From assembly GCF_000765235.1 (NCBI RefSeq), contig NZ_JPJG01000018.1:17856-81855 (forward strand): a DNA stretch of 64,000 nt. Reading direction: 5' to 3'. Position numbers and translations under genes: made by a program. This DNA comes from Oscillibacter sp. ER4 (GTDB lineage Bacteria; Bacillota; Clostridia; Oscillospirales; Oscillospiraceae). A model generated the notes under the pieces. That model was not told the DNA's origin and did not search any database. It saw only the letters and a program-made list of their open reading frames with translations. Within the stretch, counting starts at the first letter, position 1. Each line of letters opens with the position of its first letter. This document shows, one piece after another, positions 33,506-41,934 of the stretch.

Positions 33506-34459
33506 ATGATTGAAATTGAAAAGCCCAAGATCGAGTGCGTGGAAGACCCCGCGAACGGCACCTACGGCAAGTTTACCGTGGAGCCCCTTGAGCGCGGCTA
33601 CGGTATCACGCTTGGCAATGCGCTGCGCCGCATTATGCTCTCGTCCCTGCCCGGCACCGCGGCGACCTCTATCAAGATCGCCGGCGTGCAGCACGAGTTC
33701 TCCACCATCCCCGGCGTCAAGGAGGATGTGACCGAGATCGTGCTGAACGTCAAGAGCCTCATTACCCGTCTGCACAATACCGACGGCATCAAGACCGTCT
33801 ATATTGAGGCTGTGGGCCCGTGCGAGGTCAAGGCCGGCGACATCAAGGGCGACAGCGAGGTCGAGGTCCTCAACCCCGACCTGCACATCGCAACGCTGGA
33901 CGCCGGTGCGACGCTCAACATGGAGCTGACGCTTTCTCACGGCCGCGGCTATGTGTCCGCCGACCGCAACAAGACCGCGCAGACTGCCATCGGCGTCATT
34001 CCTGTTGACTCGATCTACACGCCCGTGTACAAGGTCAACTACACCGTGGAAAACACCCGCGTGGGCAACATGACCGACTTCGACAAGCTGACGCTTGAGG
34101 TCTGGACGGATGGCACCATTAGTCCGCGTGACGCCGTCTCTCTCGGCGCCAAGATCCTCTGCGATCACTTCTCGCTCTTCACCGACCTTTCCGACGCGAT
34201 GGGCAGCAAGTCCACCGTCGTGGAGAAAGCCGAAGCGCAGCGCGACAAGGTGCTCGAGCTGACGATCGAGGAGCTCGATCTCAGCGTGCGCAGCTTCAAC
34301 TGCCTCAAGCGTGCCAATATCAACACGGTCGAGGATCTGATTTCCAAGACCGAGGACGATATGATGAAGGTGAGAAACCTCGGCCGCAAGAGTCTCGAAG
34401 AGGTCATCAACAAGCTGGCCATGATGGGCCTGTCCCTCGCCAGCGAAGACAACAACTAA
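33506..34459 (+). CDS. rpoA: RNA polymerase alpha subunit
   Basis: The 317-residue subunit has an N-terminal assembly domain ([20 protein letters not shown]) and a C-terminal domain (about 245-310) with [20 protein letters not shown] and [10 protein letters not shown], which contacts UP elements and activators. The ATG at 33506 follows GGAGGGTAACTGC; the ATG at 33485 is upstream of that site. Confidence 0.98.
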   Translation: MIEIEKPKIECVEDPANGTYGKFTVEPLERGYGITLGNALRRIMLSSLPGTAATSIKIAGVQHEFSTIPGVKEDVTEIVLNVKSLITRLHNTDGIKTVYIEAVGPCEVKAGDIKGDSEVEVLNPDLHIATLDAGATLNMELTLSHGRGYVSADRNKTAQTAIGVIPVDSIYTPVYKVNYTVENTRVGNMTDFDKLTLEVWTDGTISPRDAVSLGAKILCDHFSLFTDLSDAMGSKSTVVEKAEAQRDKVLELTIEELDLSVRSFNCLKRANINTVEDLISKTEDDMMKVRNLGRKSLEEVINKLAMMGLSLASEDNN

Positions 34460-34527
34460 GACCGGCACCCTACGCCCACGCGTAGAACGACGGCCGACAA
34501 CTTATCCTTACAAGGAGGAAAACCACT

Positions 34528-34869
34528 ATGCCCGGAACTCGTAAGCTCGGTAAGACTACCGATCAGCGTATGGCGATGCTCCGTCAGCAGGTCACCGATT
34601 TCCTGGATAACGGCAAGATGGAGACCACGGTCACCCGCGCCAAGGAAATCAAGCCCGTGGCTGAGAAGATGATCACCCTCGGCAAGAAGGGCGATCTGGC
34701 AGCTTACCGCCAGGCGATGAGCTTCATCACCCGCGAGGATGTCTGCAAGAAGCTGTTCAAGGAGATCGCTCCCGGCTATGCTGAGCGCAACGGCGGCTAC
34801 ACCCGCATCGTTCGCACCGGCGTCCGCCGCGGCGACGCCGCCGAGACCGCGATGATCGAGTTGGTCTAA
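34528..34869 (+). CDS. rplQ: 50S ribosomal protein L17
   Basis: The 113-residue protein opens [17 protein letters not shown] and ends [23 protein letters not shown]. It is the last gene of the ribosomal cluster and is followed by a strong terminator. Confidence 0.97.
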   Translation: MPGTRKLGKTTDQRMAMLRQQVTDFLDNGKMETTVTRAKEIKPVAEKMITLGKKGDLAAYRQAMSFITREDVCKKLFKEIAPGYAERNGGYTRIVRTGVRRGDAAETAMIELV

Positions 34870-34902
34870 ACCAACCCCGCAGTCGAAAGCTGAATTATAA
34901 GT

Positions 34903-34952
34903 AAAAAGCCCTTTTGTATGGCAGATCGCGAAGCCATACAAAAGGGCTTTTT
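34903..34952 (+). terminator. Terminator of the ribosomal gene cluster
   Basis: Perfect 20-base arms (34903-34922 and 34933-34952) have a 10-base loop and an A/T-rich base. Confidence 0.92.
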
Positions 34953-35119
34953 ATCGTTTGGAAAAGGATTGACCAATCAGGCGGAATAGCGTCGGAACGC
35001 ACAGCGCAGTGCGACTTGCAGATAGTAACAATTCCCGCCATTTGCAGCAGTATTTCAAAGATGCAAAAGAAGAGCAGAAGCATTGCTCCCGCTCTTCTTC
35101 ATTATGGATTCGTTTGCTC
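34953..35119. other. Gap between the terminator and secG
   Basis: No gene or strong structure is seen. The two transcription units converge here. Confidence 0.4.
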
Positions 35120-35347
35120 TTACAGCATGTTCAGCACGAGCGTCAGGACAATGAACGCAGCGCCGACCCACTTGGTGGCACGCGCAAGACGGGCATCCGT
35201 GCTCTTGGCCTTGTTCTTGGCCATGAAAGAATCGGCCACGCCGCCGATCGCGCCGCTTAAGCCAGCGGACTTGCCGCTCTGGAACAGGACGATGCCGATG
35301 ACGATGAGACCGCAGAGAAGCTGAAGAATCGTAACGAATAAAGTCAT
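35120..35347 (-). CDS. secG: Preprotein translocase subunit SecG
   Basis: The 75-residue protein has two hydrophobic helices (LFVTILQLLCGLIVIGIVLF and FIVLTLVLNML) with the family linker QSGKSAGLSGAIGG between them. It assists SecYE-driven export. The ATG about 15 bases inside the open frame is used because TTGGAGG forms its ribosome binding site. In many Firmicutes secG precedes rnr-smpB, but here it is alone. Confidence 0.92.
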   Translation of the reverse strand: MTLFVTILQLLCGLIVIGIVLFQSGKSAGLSGAIGGVADSFMAKNKAKSTDARLARATKWVGAAFIVLTLVLNML

Positions 35348-35462
35348 GGTGAAAACCTCCAAATTGTTGAACGTGTGATCACGCTATATTCACGGGTACT
35401 CATAATACCATAGAAAGGTGCGGAAAGCAAGCCTATTTTTCAATTTCTGCCGCTTTCTGCGC

Positions 35463-38400
35463 TCAGAGCATTGCGACCTTGGGGTGCGGCAGGCTGATGG
35501 ACGGAGCCTCGGGCAGCTGCGGCTTTTTCGGGGTGGCCTCCTGCGCGTGCAGCGCGCGCTGCGCCGCAGTGAGCATCAGCTTGATGCGGTTGAGCTGGTT
35601 CACTTCGCTCGCGCCGGGGTCATAGTCGACAGCGACAATGTTTGCGCCGGGATGGGCCGCGCGCAGCGCCTTGATGACGCCCTTGCCGACCACATGGTTC
35701 GGCAGGCACGCAAACGGCTGGATGCACACGATGTTCGGCGTGCCGGAGGTGATGAGCTCTGCCATCTCACCGGCGAGGAACCAGCCCTCGCCGTACTGGT
35801 TGCCGATTGAAAGGAAGGGCTTGGCAAGCTCCGCCACATGGTTGATGGCCATGGGGGGATCAAAGCGCTTGCTGGCCTTCAGCGCTTCGATCGCGGGGCG
35901 GCGCATACGCTGGAGCGCCGGAACGCCGAGCTTGGCGCTGGCTGAAGCAGTCCACCCCTTTCCAAGGTGAGTGTGCTTGAAGTCCTGCTCATAGATCGTT
36001 GCGGCGAAGAAATCGAGAAGGTCGGGCACGACCGCCTCTGCGCCCTCGCGCTCCAAAAGGTCGACGACGTGGTTGTTGGCGAGCGGCATGTACTTGACCA
36101 GAATCTCACCGACAACGCCGACGCGGGGCTTGCGGATCGTTTCGTCGATGGGGAAGGCGTCGAAGTCCTCGACAATGCCGCGGCAGAGCTGTGCGTAGCT
36201 GTACTTGGGGTGCGCGCTCGTCAGCGAGTCGATGCAGATGTCGCGCCACTTGTGGTGCAGCGCGTTCGCGCTGCCCTTTTCAAGCTCATACGGGCGCACG
36301 CGGTACAGGCAGCGCATCAGCAGGTCACCCAGCACGACACCGTGCGCGGCGTCCAACAGCAGTGATGGAGAGATGCGGAAGCCCTCGTTCGTCTCCATGC
36401 CGTTGGCGTTGAGCGAGATGACAGGGATGTGTTCAAGGCCCGCTTTTTTGAGCGCGCGGCGGATGAAGGCGATGTAATTGCTCGCGCGGCAGCAGCCGCC
36501 GGTCTGTGACATGATGAGGGCGAGGTGGTCGGTGTCGTACCGGCCGGAGGTCACAGCCTCCATCAGCTGGCCGACCGCCGTGATCGAGGGATAGCAGGCG
36601 TCGTTGTTGACGTACTTGAGGCCCGCGTCGATGGCGGCGCGGTCGTCGTTTTGCAGTACCTCAAAATTATAGCCGTGGTGGCGGAAGATAGGCTCGAGAA
36701 TGTCAAAATGGATGGGACTCATCTGGGGGGCGAGGATGGTGTAGTGCTGCTTCTGCATCTCCTTGGTGTAGTAGACGCGCTCGAACGGCTGTACGTGAGA
36801 GGTCGAATGGATCCCGCGCTCGCGCCGCATGGCGACGGCGGCGAACAGCGAGCGGATGCGGATGCGCACCGCGCCGAGGTTGTTGACCTCGTCAATCTTG
36901 AGGCAGGTGTAGAGCTTGCCGCCCTGCTCCAAAAGCTCGCAGACCTCGTCGGTCGTGACGGCGTCAAGGCCGCAGCCGAACGAGTTGAGCTGAATGAGCT
37001 CAAGATCGTCGCGCCCGCAGACGAATTCTGCCGCGGTGTAGAGGCGGGAGTGGTAGACCCACTGGTCGTTCACGCGCACGGGGCGCTTGGGGGTAAAGTT
37101 AATGGGGAGGCAGTCCTCAGTCAGCACCGTCAGGCCGTAGGCCGCGATGAGCTCGGGGATGCCGTGGTTGATCTCGGGGTCGACGTGGTAGGGTCGTCCG
37201 GCGAGCACAATGCCGCTGCCGCCGTTTTTCTCCATGTCGGCGAGTGCCTTCGCGCCCGCGGCGCGTACGTCAGCCTTGGCCCTGCGCTGCTCTTCCCACG
37301 CGAGGTGGGCGGCATGGCGCGTTTCCTTTTCGGGAATGTTCCATACTTCCTTACAGAACTGGACGAGGCGGTCGGACGCGACCTTCTCATTTGTAAAAGC
37401 GAGGAAGGGATGGAGATAACGCACAGAGCCATCGGTCACGGCTTCGACATTGTTCTTGATATTCTCGGGATACGAGACGACGATCGGGCAGTTGAAGTGG
37501 TTCTGCGCGCCCGGCACCTCCTGATGCTCGTAGAACACGCAGGGATGGAAGATGGTCTTGATGCCGTGGTCGATGAGCCACTGGGCGTGTCCGTGGGCGA
37601 GCTTGGCGGGATAGCACTCGGATTCCGACGGGATGCTCTCCATGCCCAGCTCGTAGATCGCGCGCGTGGAGAACGGGGAGAGGATGATGCGGAAGCCGAG
37701 GTCGCGGAAGAACGTCGCCCAGAACGGGTAGTTTTCATACATGTTCAGCACGCGCGGGATGCCGATCTCGCCGCGCGGCGCATTTTCCGGCTCGAGCGGG
37801 GGATAGGCGAACATGCGCTCACGCTTGTAGGCGAAGATATTTTCGCCTGGTTTGGCAGCGCTTTCGCCGCGCAGGGCTTTTTCGCAGCGGTTGCCGCTCA
37901 CATGGCGGCGGCCGCCGGGGAAGACGCTGACCGTGAGCATGCAGTGGTTCTGGCAGCCCTGACAGCGTGCGGCAGAGGTCTTGTACGTGAGCTGCTCGAT
38001 CTCCTCAAGCGGGAGCATTGTGCTCTGCTGCCCGTGGTAGCGGTCGCGCGCGAGCAGCGCCGCGCCGAACGCGCCCATGATGCCCGCGATGTCGGGGCAC
38101 GTGACCTGCGCGCCGGAGATACGCTCAAACGCGCGCAGCACGGCCTCGTTGAAGAACGTGCCGCCCTGTACGACGACGTGCGAGCCGAGCTCGCTCGCGT
38201 CGGAGAGCTTGATGACCTTATAAAGAGCGTTCTTGATGACGGAGTAGGCAAGACCGGCGGAGATATCGGAGACGCTTGCGCCCTCCTTCTGCGCCTGCTT
38301 GACGTTGGAGTTCATAAACACCGTGCAGCGCGTGCCGAGGTCGACGGGGGCCTTGGCAAAAAGCGCCTCGTGTGCGAATTCCTGCGCCGTCATGCCGAGG

Positions 38401-39770
38401 GAGTTGGCGAAATTTTCAAGGAACGAGCCGCAGCCGGACGAGCAGGCTTCATTCAGAAGCACCGTGTCGACCGCGCCGTCCTTGAGCTTGATGCACTTCA
38501 TGTCCTGCCCGCCGATATCGAGCACACAGTCGACCTTCGGGTCGAAGAACGACGCGGCGGTGCAGTGGGCGATGGTCTCGACCTCGCCCTCGTCGAGCGA
38601 AAACGCGGACTTGAGCAGCGTTTCGCCGTAGCCTGTGGAGCAGGAGCGCGCAATATGCGCGCCCGCGGGGAGCGCTTCACGCAGCGTATGTACGGCCTGC
38701 ATGGCAGTCTTGATGGGATTGCCCTGATTGTTGGCGTAGAACGAGTACAAAAGCTCGCCCTTTTCGCCAACTAACGCGAGCTTTGTCGTCGTCGAGCCCG
38801 CGTCGAAGCCGAGAAAGCAGTCGCCATTATACGTTGCAAGATCGCCGCGCGGCACGACCGCCGTATGGTGACGGGTGCGGAAGGCCTCGAGGTCGGCTTC
38901 GTCTTCAAAGAGCGCCGGCAGGCGCTTTAATTCAAAATCCATCTGCACGCCGCTGTCGAGACGCTTGATGAGCGCGCTGAGCGGCTGCGCCTCGGCGGGC
39001 GTTTCGTCGATGGCCGCGCCGGTGGCGGCGAAGAGATGGGAATTTTCGGGGTCGATGGTCGTCTCATCCGTCAGCTTCAGCGTGCGGATAAACGCGGCCT
39101 TGAGTTGGGGGAGGAAGTGCAGCGGCCCACCTAAGAACGCGACATGGCCGCGGATGGGCTTGCCGCAGGCAAGGCCCGAAATGGTCTGGTTGACGACCGC
39201 CTGGAAGATCGAGGCGGCGAGGTCGGCCTTCGTCGCGCCCTCGTTGATGAGGGGTTGGATATCCGTCTTGGCGAACACGCCGCAGCGCGCGGCGATGGGG
39301 TAGATCTGCTGATAGTGCGCGGCCTCGCGGTCGAGGCCCGAGGCGTCGGTCTGCAAAAGGGCGGCCATTTGGTCGATGAACGAGCCTGTGCCGCCGGCGC
39401 AGACGCCGTTCATGCGCTCTTCGAGCCCGCCTTTGAAGTAGATGATCTTGGCATCCTCGCCGCCGAGTTCGATGGCGACATCCACCTGCGGCGCGACGCG
39501 CTCGAGCGCCTGCGCGACGGCGACGACCTCCTGCACAAAGGGGATGCCGAGCGCCTTGGCAAGGTTGATCGCGCCGGAGCCGGTGGCGCGCAATTCGAGC
39601 GCGCACTCGCCGAGCGCTGCGCGCGCCTGCTTGAGTAAGTCGGACAGTGCGCGCTGTGTGTGGGACAGATGGCGCTGGTACTGCCCGAAGATCATTTGTC
39701 CGTTTTCATCCAGCACGACGAGCTTGACCGTGGTGGAGCCTACGTCGATGCCTGCTTGATACGTTTTCAT
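35463..39770 (-). CDS. Giant 2-hydroxyacyl-CoA dehydratase activase-like protein (BadF/BcrA repeats plus DUF2229 and HgdB-like parts)
   Basis: The 1435-residue protein has two ASKHA ATPase (HgdC/BadF-like) domains in tandem. The first (about 1-260) has GIDVGSTTVKL with cysteines in NGVCAGGTGSF and AARCGVFAKTD; the second (about 318-585) has GFDAGSTTTKL with NEACSSGCGSF and GTRCTVF. Each pair would share a [4Fe-4S] cluster between subunits. A cysteine cluster CQGCQNHC follows (about 605), then a DUF2229 region (IPRVLNMYENYPFW) and a C-terminal HgdB/FldB-like region. Activases energise one electron with ATP for radical dehydratases. The fusion form is common in Firmicutes, yet its substrate is unknown. 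It stands alone with no dehydratase subunits nearby. Confidence 0.9.
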   Translation of the reverse strand: MKTYQAGIDVGSTTVKLVVLDENGQMIFGQYQRHLSHTQRALSDLLKQARAALGECALELRATGSGAINLAKALGIPFVQEVVAVAQALERVAPQVDVAIELGGEDAKIIYFKGGLEERMNGVCAGGTGSFIDQMAALLQTDASGLDREAAHYQQIYPIAARCGVFAKTDIQPLINEGATKADLAASIFQAVVNQTISGLACGKPIRGHVAFLGGPLHFLPQLKAAFIRTLKLTDETTIDPENSHLFAATGAAIDETPAEAQPLSALIKRLDSGVQMDFELKRLPALFEDEADLEAFRTRHHTAVVPRGDLATYNGDCFLGFDAGSTTTKLALVGEKGELLYSFYANNQGNPIKTAMQAVHTLREALPAGAHIARSCSTGYGETLLKSAFSLDEGEVETIAHCTAASFFDPKVDCVLDIGGQDMKCIKLKDGAVDTVLLNEACSSGCGSFLENFANSLGMTAQEFAHEALFAKAPVDLGTRCTVFMNSNVKQAQKEGASVSDISAGLAYSVIKNALYKVIKLSDASELGSHVVVQGGTFFNEAVLRAFERISGAQVTCPDIAGIMGAFGAALLARDRYHGQQSTMLPLEEIEQLTYKTSAARCQGCQNHCMLTVSVFPGGRRHVSGNRCEKALRGESAAKPGENIFAYKRERMFAYPPLEPENAPRGEIGIPRVLNMYENYPFWATFFRDLGFRIILSPFSTRAIYELGMESIPSESECYPAKLAHGHAQWLIDHGIKTIFHPCVFYEHQEVPGAQNHFNCPIVVSYPENIKNNVEAVTDGSVRYLHPFLAFTNEKVASDRLVQFCKEVWNIPEKETRHAAHLAWEEQRRAKADVRAAGAKALADMEKNGGSGIVLAGRPYHVDPEINHGIPELIAAYGLTVLTEDCLPINFTPKRPVRVNDQWVYHSRLYTAAEFVCGRDDLELIQLNSFGCGLDAVTTDEVCELLEQGGKLYTCLKIDEVNNLGAVRIRIRSLFAAVAMRRERGIHSTSHVQPFERVYYTKEMQKQHYTILAPQMSPIHFDILEPIFRHHGYNFEVLQNDDRAAIDAGLKYVNNDACYPSITAVGQLMEAVTSGRYDTDHLALIMSQTGGCCRASNYIAFIRRALKKAGLEHIPVISLNANGMETNEGFRISPSLLLDAAHGVVLGDLLMRCLYRVRPYELEKGSANALHHKWRDICIDSLTSAHPKYSYAQLCRGIVEDFDAFPIDETIRKPRVGVVGEILVKYMPLANNHVVDLLEREGAEAVVPDLLDFFAATIYEQDFKHTHLGKGWTASASAKLGVPALQRMRRPAIEALKASKRFDPPMAINHVAELAKPFLSIGNQYGEGWFLAGEMAELITSGTPNIVCIQPFACLPNHVVGKGVIKALRAAHPGANIVAVDYDPGASEVNQLNRIKLMLTAAQRALHAQEATPKKPQLPEAPSISLPHPKVAML

Positions 39771-39923
39771 GGGGAACCTCTCTTTTCATGTCGATGCGAT
39801 TTGGCGGTAAAAGAGTCCCGCCGGATTTTCAGATTGTTATTATAATTGTATGCTGCAAAAGGACAAGAAGTAAAGTTTAGGGTCTGTTAAGAAAATGAAC
39901 AAAAATTTACAAATATTTTTGGC
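39771..39923. other. Divergent spacer upstream of the activase and PadR genes
   Basis: AT-rich and non-coding. It must hold the activase promoter, but no clear pair of boxes stands out for it. Confidence 0.4.
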
Positions 39924-39981
39924 TTGACATACCTCGCAACTCTATGTATACTATAAGCATAGATATTCTATGTATCATCGG
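39924..39981 (+). promoter_or_regulatory. Promoter and PadR-type operator
   Basis: TTGACA (39924-39929) and TATACT (39947-39952) are 17 bases apart. TCTATG at 39941-39946 pairs with CATAGA at 39958-39963 around the -10, and CATAG-ATATT-CTATG follows at 39958-39972. Overlapping symmetric sites at the start point fit autorepression by the PadR protein. Confidence 0.7.
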
Positions 39982-39990
39982 GGGTGCAAC

Positions 39991-40311
39991 ATGAAGAAAA
40001 AGAGCATTGACCACACGCAGCTTCTACTGCTCAAGCTCCTCTCGACCGAGGACATGTACGGCTACCAGATCATTTTAGAGCTGGCGCGCCGCTCGAGCAA
40101 TGTCTTCGAGATGAAAGAGGGCACGCTCTACCCCGTGCTGCACGGCATGGAGCGCGAGGGGTATGTGGAAGCCTATGAAAAGGCAGCGCCCACCGGTCGG
40201 ATGCGCAAGTATTATCACCTGACGCGCGCCGGCCGTGCCGCGCTCACGGAAGAGGAGAAGGCCTGGCAGGAGTACAGCGGCGCGGTGAACGCCGTGCTGC
40301 ACTTTGCTTAA
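39991..40311 (+). CDS. PadR-family transcriptional regulator
   Basis: The 106-residue protein has the PadR winged helix: LLLLKLLSTEDMYGYQIILELARRS, the MKEGTLYPVLHGMEREGYVEAY block and GRMRKYYHLTRAG for the wing. The ATG at 39991 follows GGGGGTG. It is directly upstream of a HAAS membrane protein, a pairing common in Firmicutes in which the two control a nearby ABC transporter. It likely binds the repeats over its own promoter. Confidence 0.92.
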   Translation: MKKKSIDHTQLLLLKLLSTEDMYGYQIILELARRSSNVFEMKEGTLYPVLHGMEREGYVEAYEKAAPTGRMRKYYHLTRAGRAALTEEEKAWQEYSGAVNAVLHFA

Positions 40312-40325
40312 AAAAGGGTGAGGCT

Positions 40326-41765
40326 ATGAACAGAAACGAATATTGCGACCGCGTGCTCGCGCAGGTCGGCCGGCTGACGGCTGACGAGGCGAACGATCTG
40401 AGAAATGAGCTCGCCGGTCACATCGAAGACCACGCCGAAGCGCTGGTCGAGCACGGCTATACGGAAGAGGACGCCGCTGCGCGCGCCGTGGAGCTGATGG
40501 GCGATCCGGAGGAGACGGGCAGGGCCTTGCGCGAGCAGTACCGCCACTTCTGGCTCGTTATCGTGCAGCGTATCGCGATTTTCGTCACGATCATCGCCTG
40601 TGTGCAGGGCTTTTTCATGCTCCCGATGCTCGGCGGCGTGTACGAGAGCATCCGCGAGCGCGTGAGTCCGGCGGTGAACAGTATTTCATGGGAAGAGTTC
40701 GACGGCGCGGCAGACCTGCACGAGCGCATCCTCGTCGGGGACGATATCGTGCAGCTGAACCGCATCGAATACGGTGTGCGCGAGGGAGAGCGGCAGGCGG
40801 TGCTCTGGGTGAGCAGCTATGACTGCATTCCGGGGCGAAAGGTCTATGAGCGTTTGATCGAGACAATGTCGCTGCAAAGTGAACGCGGCGAGACGATGTA
40901 CGACTATGAGGATACAGGACGGTATCCGGGCTGGTATTCAAGCTGCCGGAGCAGCAGCGGCAGCTTGTATGTGCACTATGGCCAGCATACCGTGCCGCTT
41001 GAAGAGGGCGATACTTACGTGAGATTCGTCTACGACCGCTTCGGCGAGCGCATCGAGACGAGGATCGAGCTTCCGGAAGGGGGGAACGCAGCCATGAAAA
41101 AGCAGAAGATCGAAAAGCGGCCGACGAGAGCGCGCCGCGCGGTCAAGAGCGTTGTCATCATGTTCTGCGCGCTGCTCATCTGCAATATGCTCAGCGGCGG
41201 ACACCTGACGCGCGCCATGGCTCTGCGCGATGGCGAACAGCGCTACGGCGTGTATGAAAAGACGCACGAGATCACATCCCTTCCCGCCAAGAACATCTAT
41301 AAGACGCTGCGCGTCACGCTGATGGCCAGCGAGAATGTGACCTATTGCGGCACGAGCCATTTCTACACCTTGCTTGGCTGGCAGGACGATTTCGGTGTGC
41401 CGCTTGACTGCTCAGACGGTGAGAGCATTCACGCGGGCTGGTGGGATATGGCGCGCAACGGCGTAAGGGATATCTTTTACTGGGGACGCGTCGACGATGC
41501 CGCGGTCGATAGCGCCGTGATCGAGCGATACCGCGCGGTTTCACAAGATGAAAACGGGGACTACACCTTTGAGAAACGTGAAGCATTCGCCGCTGAGTTG
41601 ATTGAAGACGGCGATTATCGGTATTTCCTCACTGGCGGAGTGGCGACAGAGGCCAACTATGGCGACTATGGATGGGATCGGGTATATTTTGTCGGATACG
41701 ACGCCTCGGGCGCAGAAGTGCTGCGCTATGAGATCGAGCGGCAGATGAGCACTATGTTTGCTTAA
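40326..41765 (+). CDS. HAAS/DUF1700-type membrane protein
   Basis: The 479-residue protein opens with a HAAS-like helical signalling domain (about 1-75: DEANDLRNELAGHIEDHAEA, EDAAARAVELMGDPEE). It has two membrane helices, about 80-98 and 275-292. Between and after them lie two extracytoplasmic regions, and a second repeat-like cytoplasmic stretch with KKQKIEKRPTRARR precedes the second helix. It starts 15 bases after padR. A role in sensing at the membrane is inferred from the PadR/HAAS pairing. Confidence 0.75.
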   Translation: MNRNEYCDRVLAQVGRLTADEANDLRNELAGHIEDHAEALVEHGYTEEDAAARAVELMGDPEETGRALREQYRHFWLVIVQRIAIFVTIIACVQGFFMLPMLGGVYESIRERVSPAVNSISWEEFDGAADLHERILVGDDIVQLNRIEYGVREGERQAVLWVSSYDCIPGRKVYERLIETMSLQSERGETMYDYEDTGRYPGWYSSCRSSSGSLYVHYGQHTVPLEEGDTYVRFVYDRFGERIETRIELPEGGNAAMKKQKIEKRPTRARRAVKSVVIMFCALLICNMLSGGHLTRAMALRDGEQRYGVYEKTHEITSLPAKNIYKTLRVTLMASENVTYCGTSHFYTLLGWQDDFGVPLDCSDGESIHAGWWDMARNGVRDIFYWGRVDDAAVDSAVIERYRAVSQDENGDYTFEKREAFAAELIEDGDYRYFLTGGVATEANYGDYGWDRVYFVGYDASGAEVLRYEIERQMSTMFA

Positions 41766-41775
41766 AAGGAAATCG

Positions 41776-41809
41776 GAGTGCGCTGCGGCATCGCCGCGGC
41801 GCTCTTTTT
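41776..41809 (+). terminator. Terminator after the HAAS gene
   Basis: An imperfect GC-rich hairpin (GAGTGCGCTGCGG with CCGCGGCGCTC) is followed by TTTTT. Confidence 0.7.
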
Positions 41810-41859
41810 GCCGAATAGTAAACGAAGATGAACTTTCGGTGAATTCTCGACCGCGCCGG

Positions 41860-41888
41860 TTGACGGTAAAAGGTCAAAATGATATCCT
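41860..41888 (+). promoter_or_regulatory. Promoter of the ABC transporter gene
   Basis: TTGACG (41860-41865) and TATCCT (41883-41888) are separated by 17 bases, 46 bases before the ATG at 41935. Confidence 0.6.
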
Positions 41889-41934
41889 ACTCTGGAATTC
41901 TTATTCATTCATTTCCTCAGAAAGAAGGCAGACT

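Noticed and set aside
32237..34468. A 743-codon open frame antisense to rpsM-rpoA
   Set aside because: It is a composition shadow of the GC-rich ribosomal genes; no domain or start signal is visible.
36525..38774. A 749-codon open frame antisense to the activase gene
   Set aside because: It is opposite a clearly real gene with intact ATPase motifs and has the repetitive Val/Arg/Asp composition of a shadow frame.
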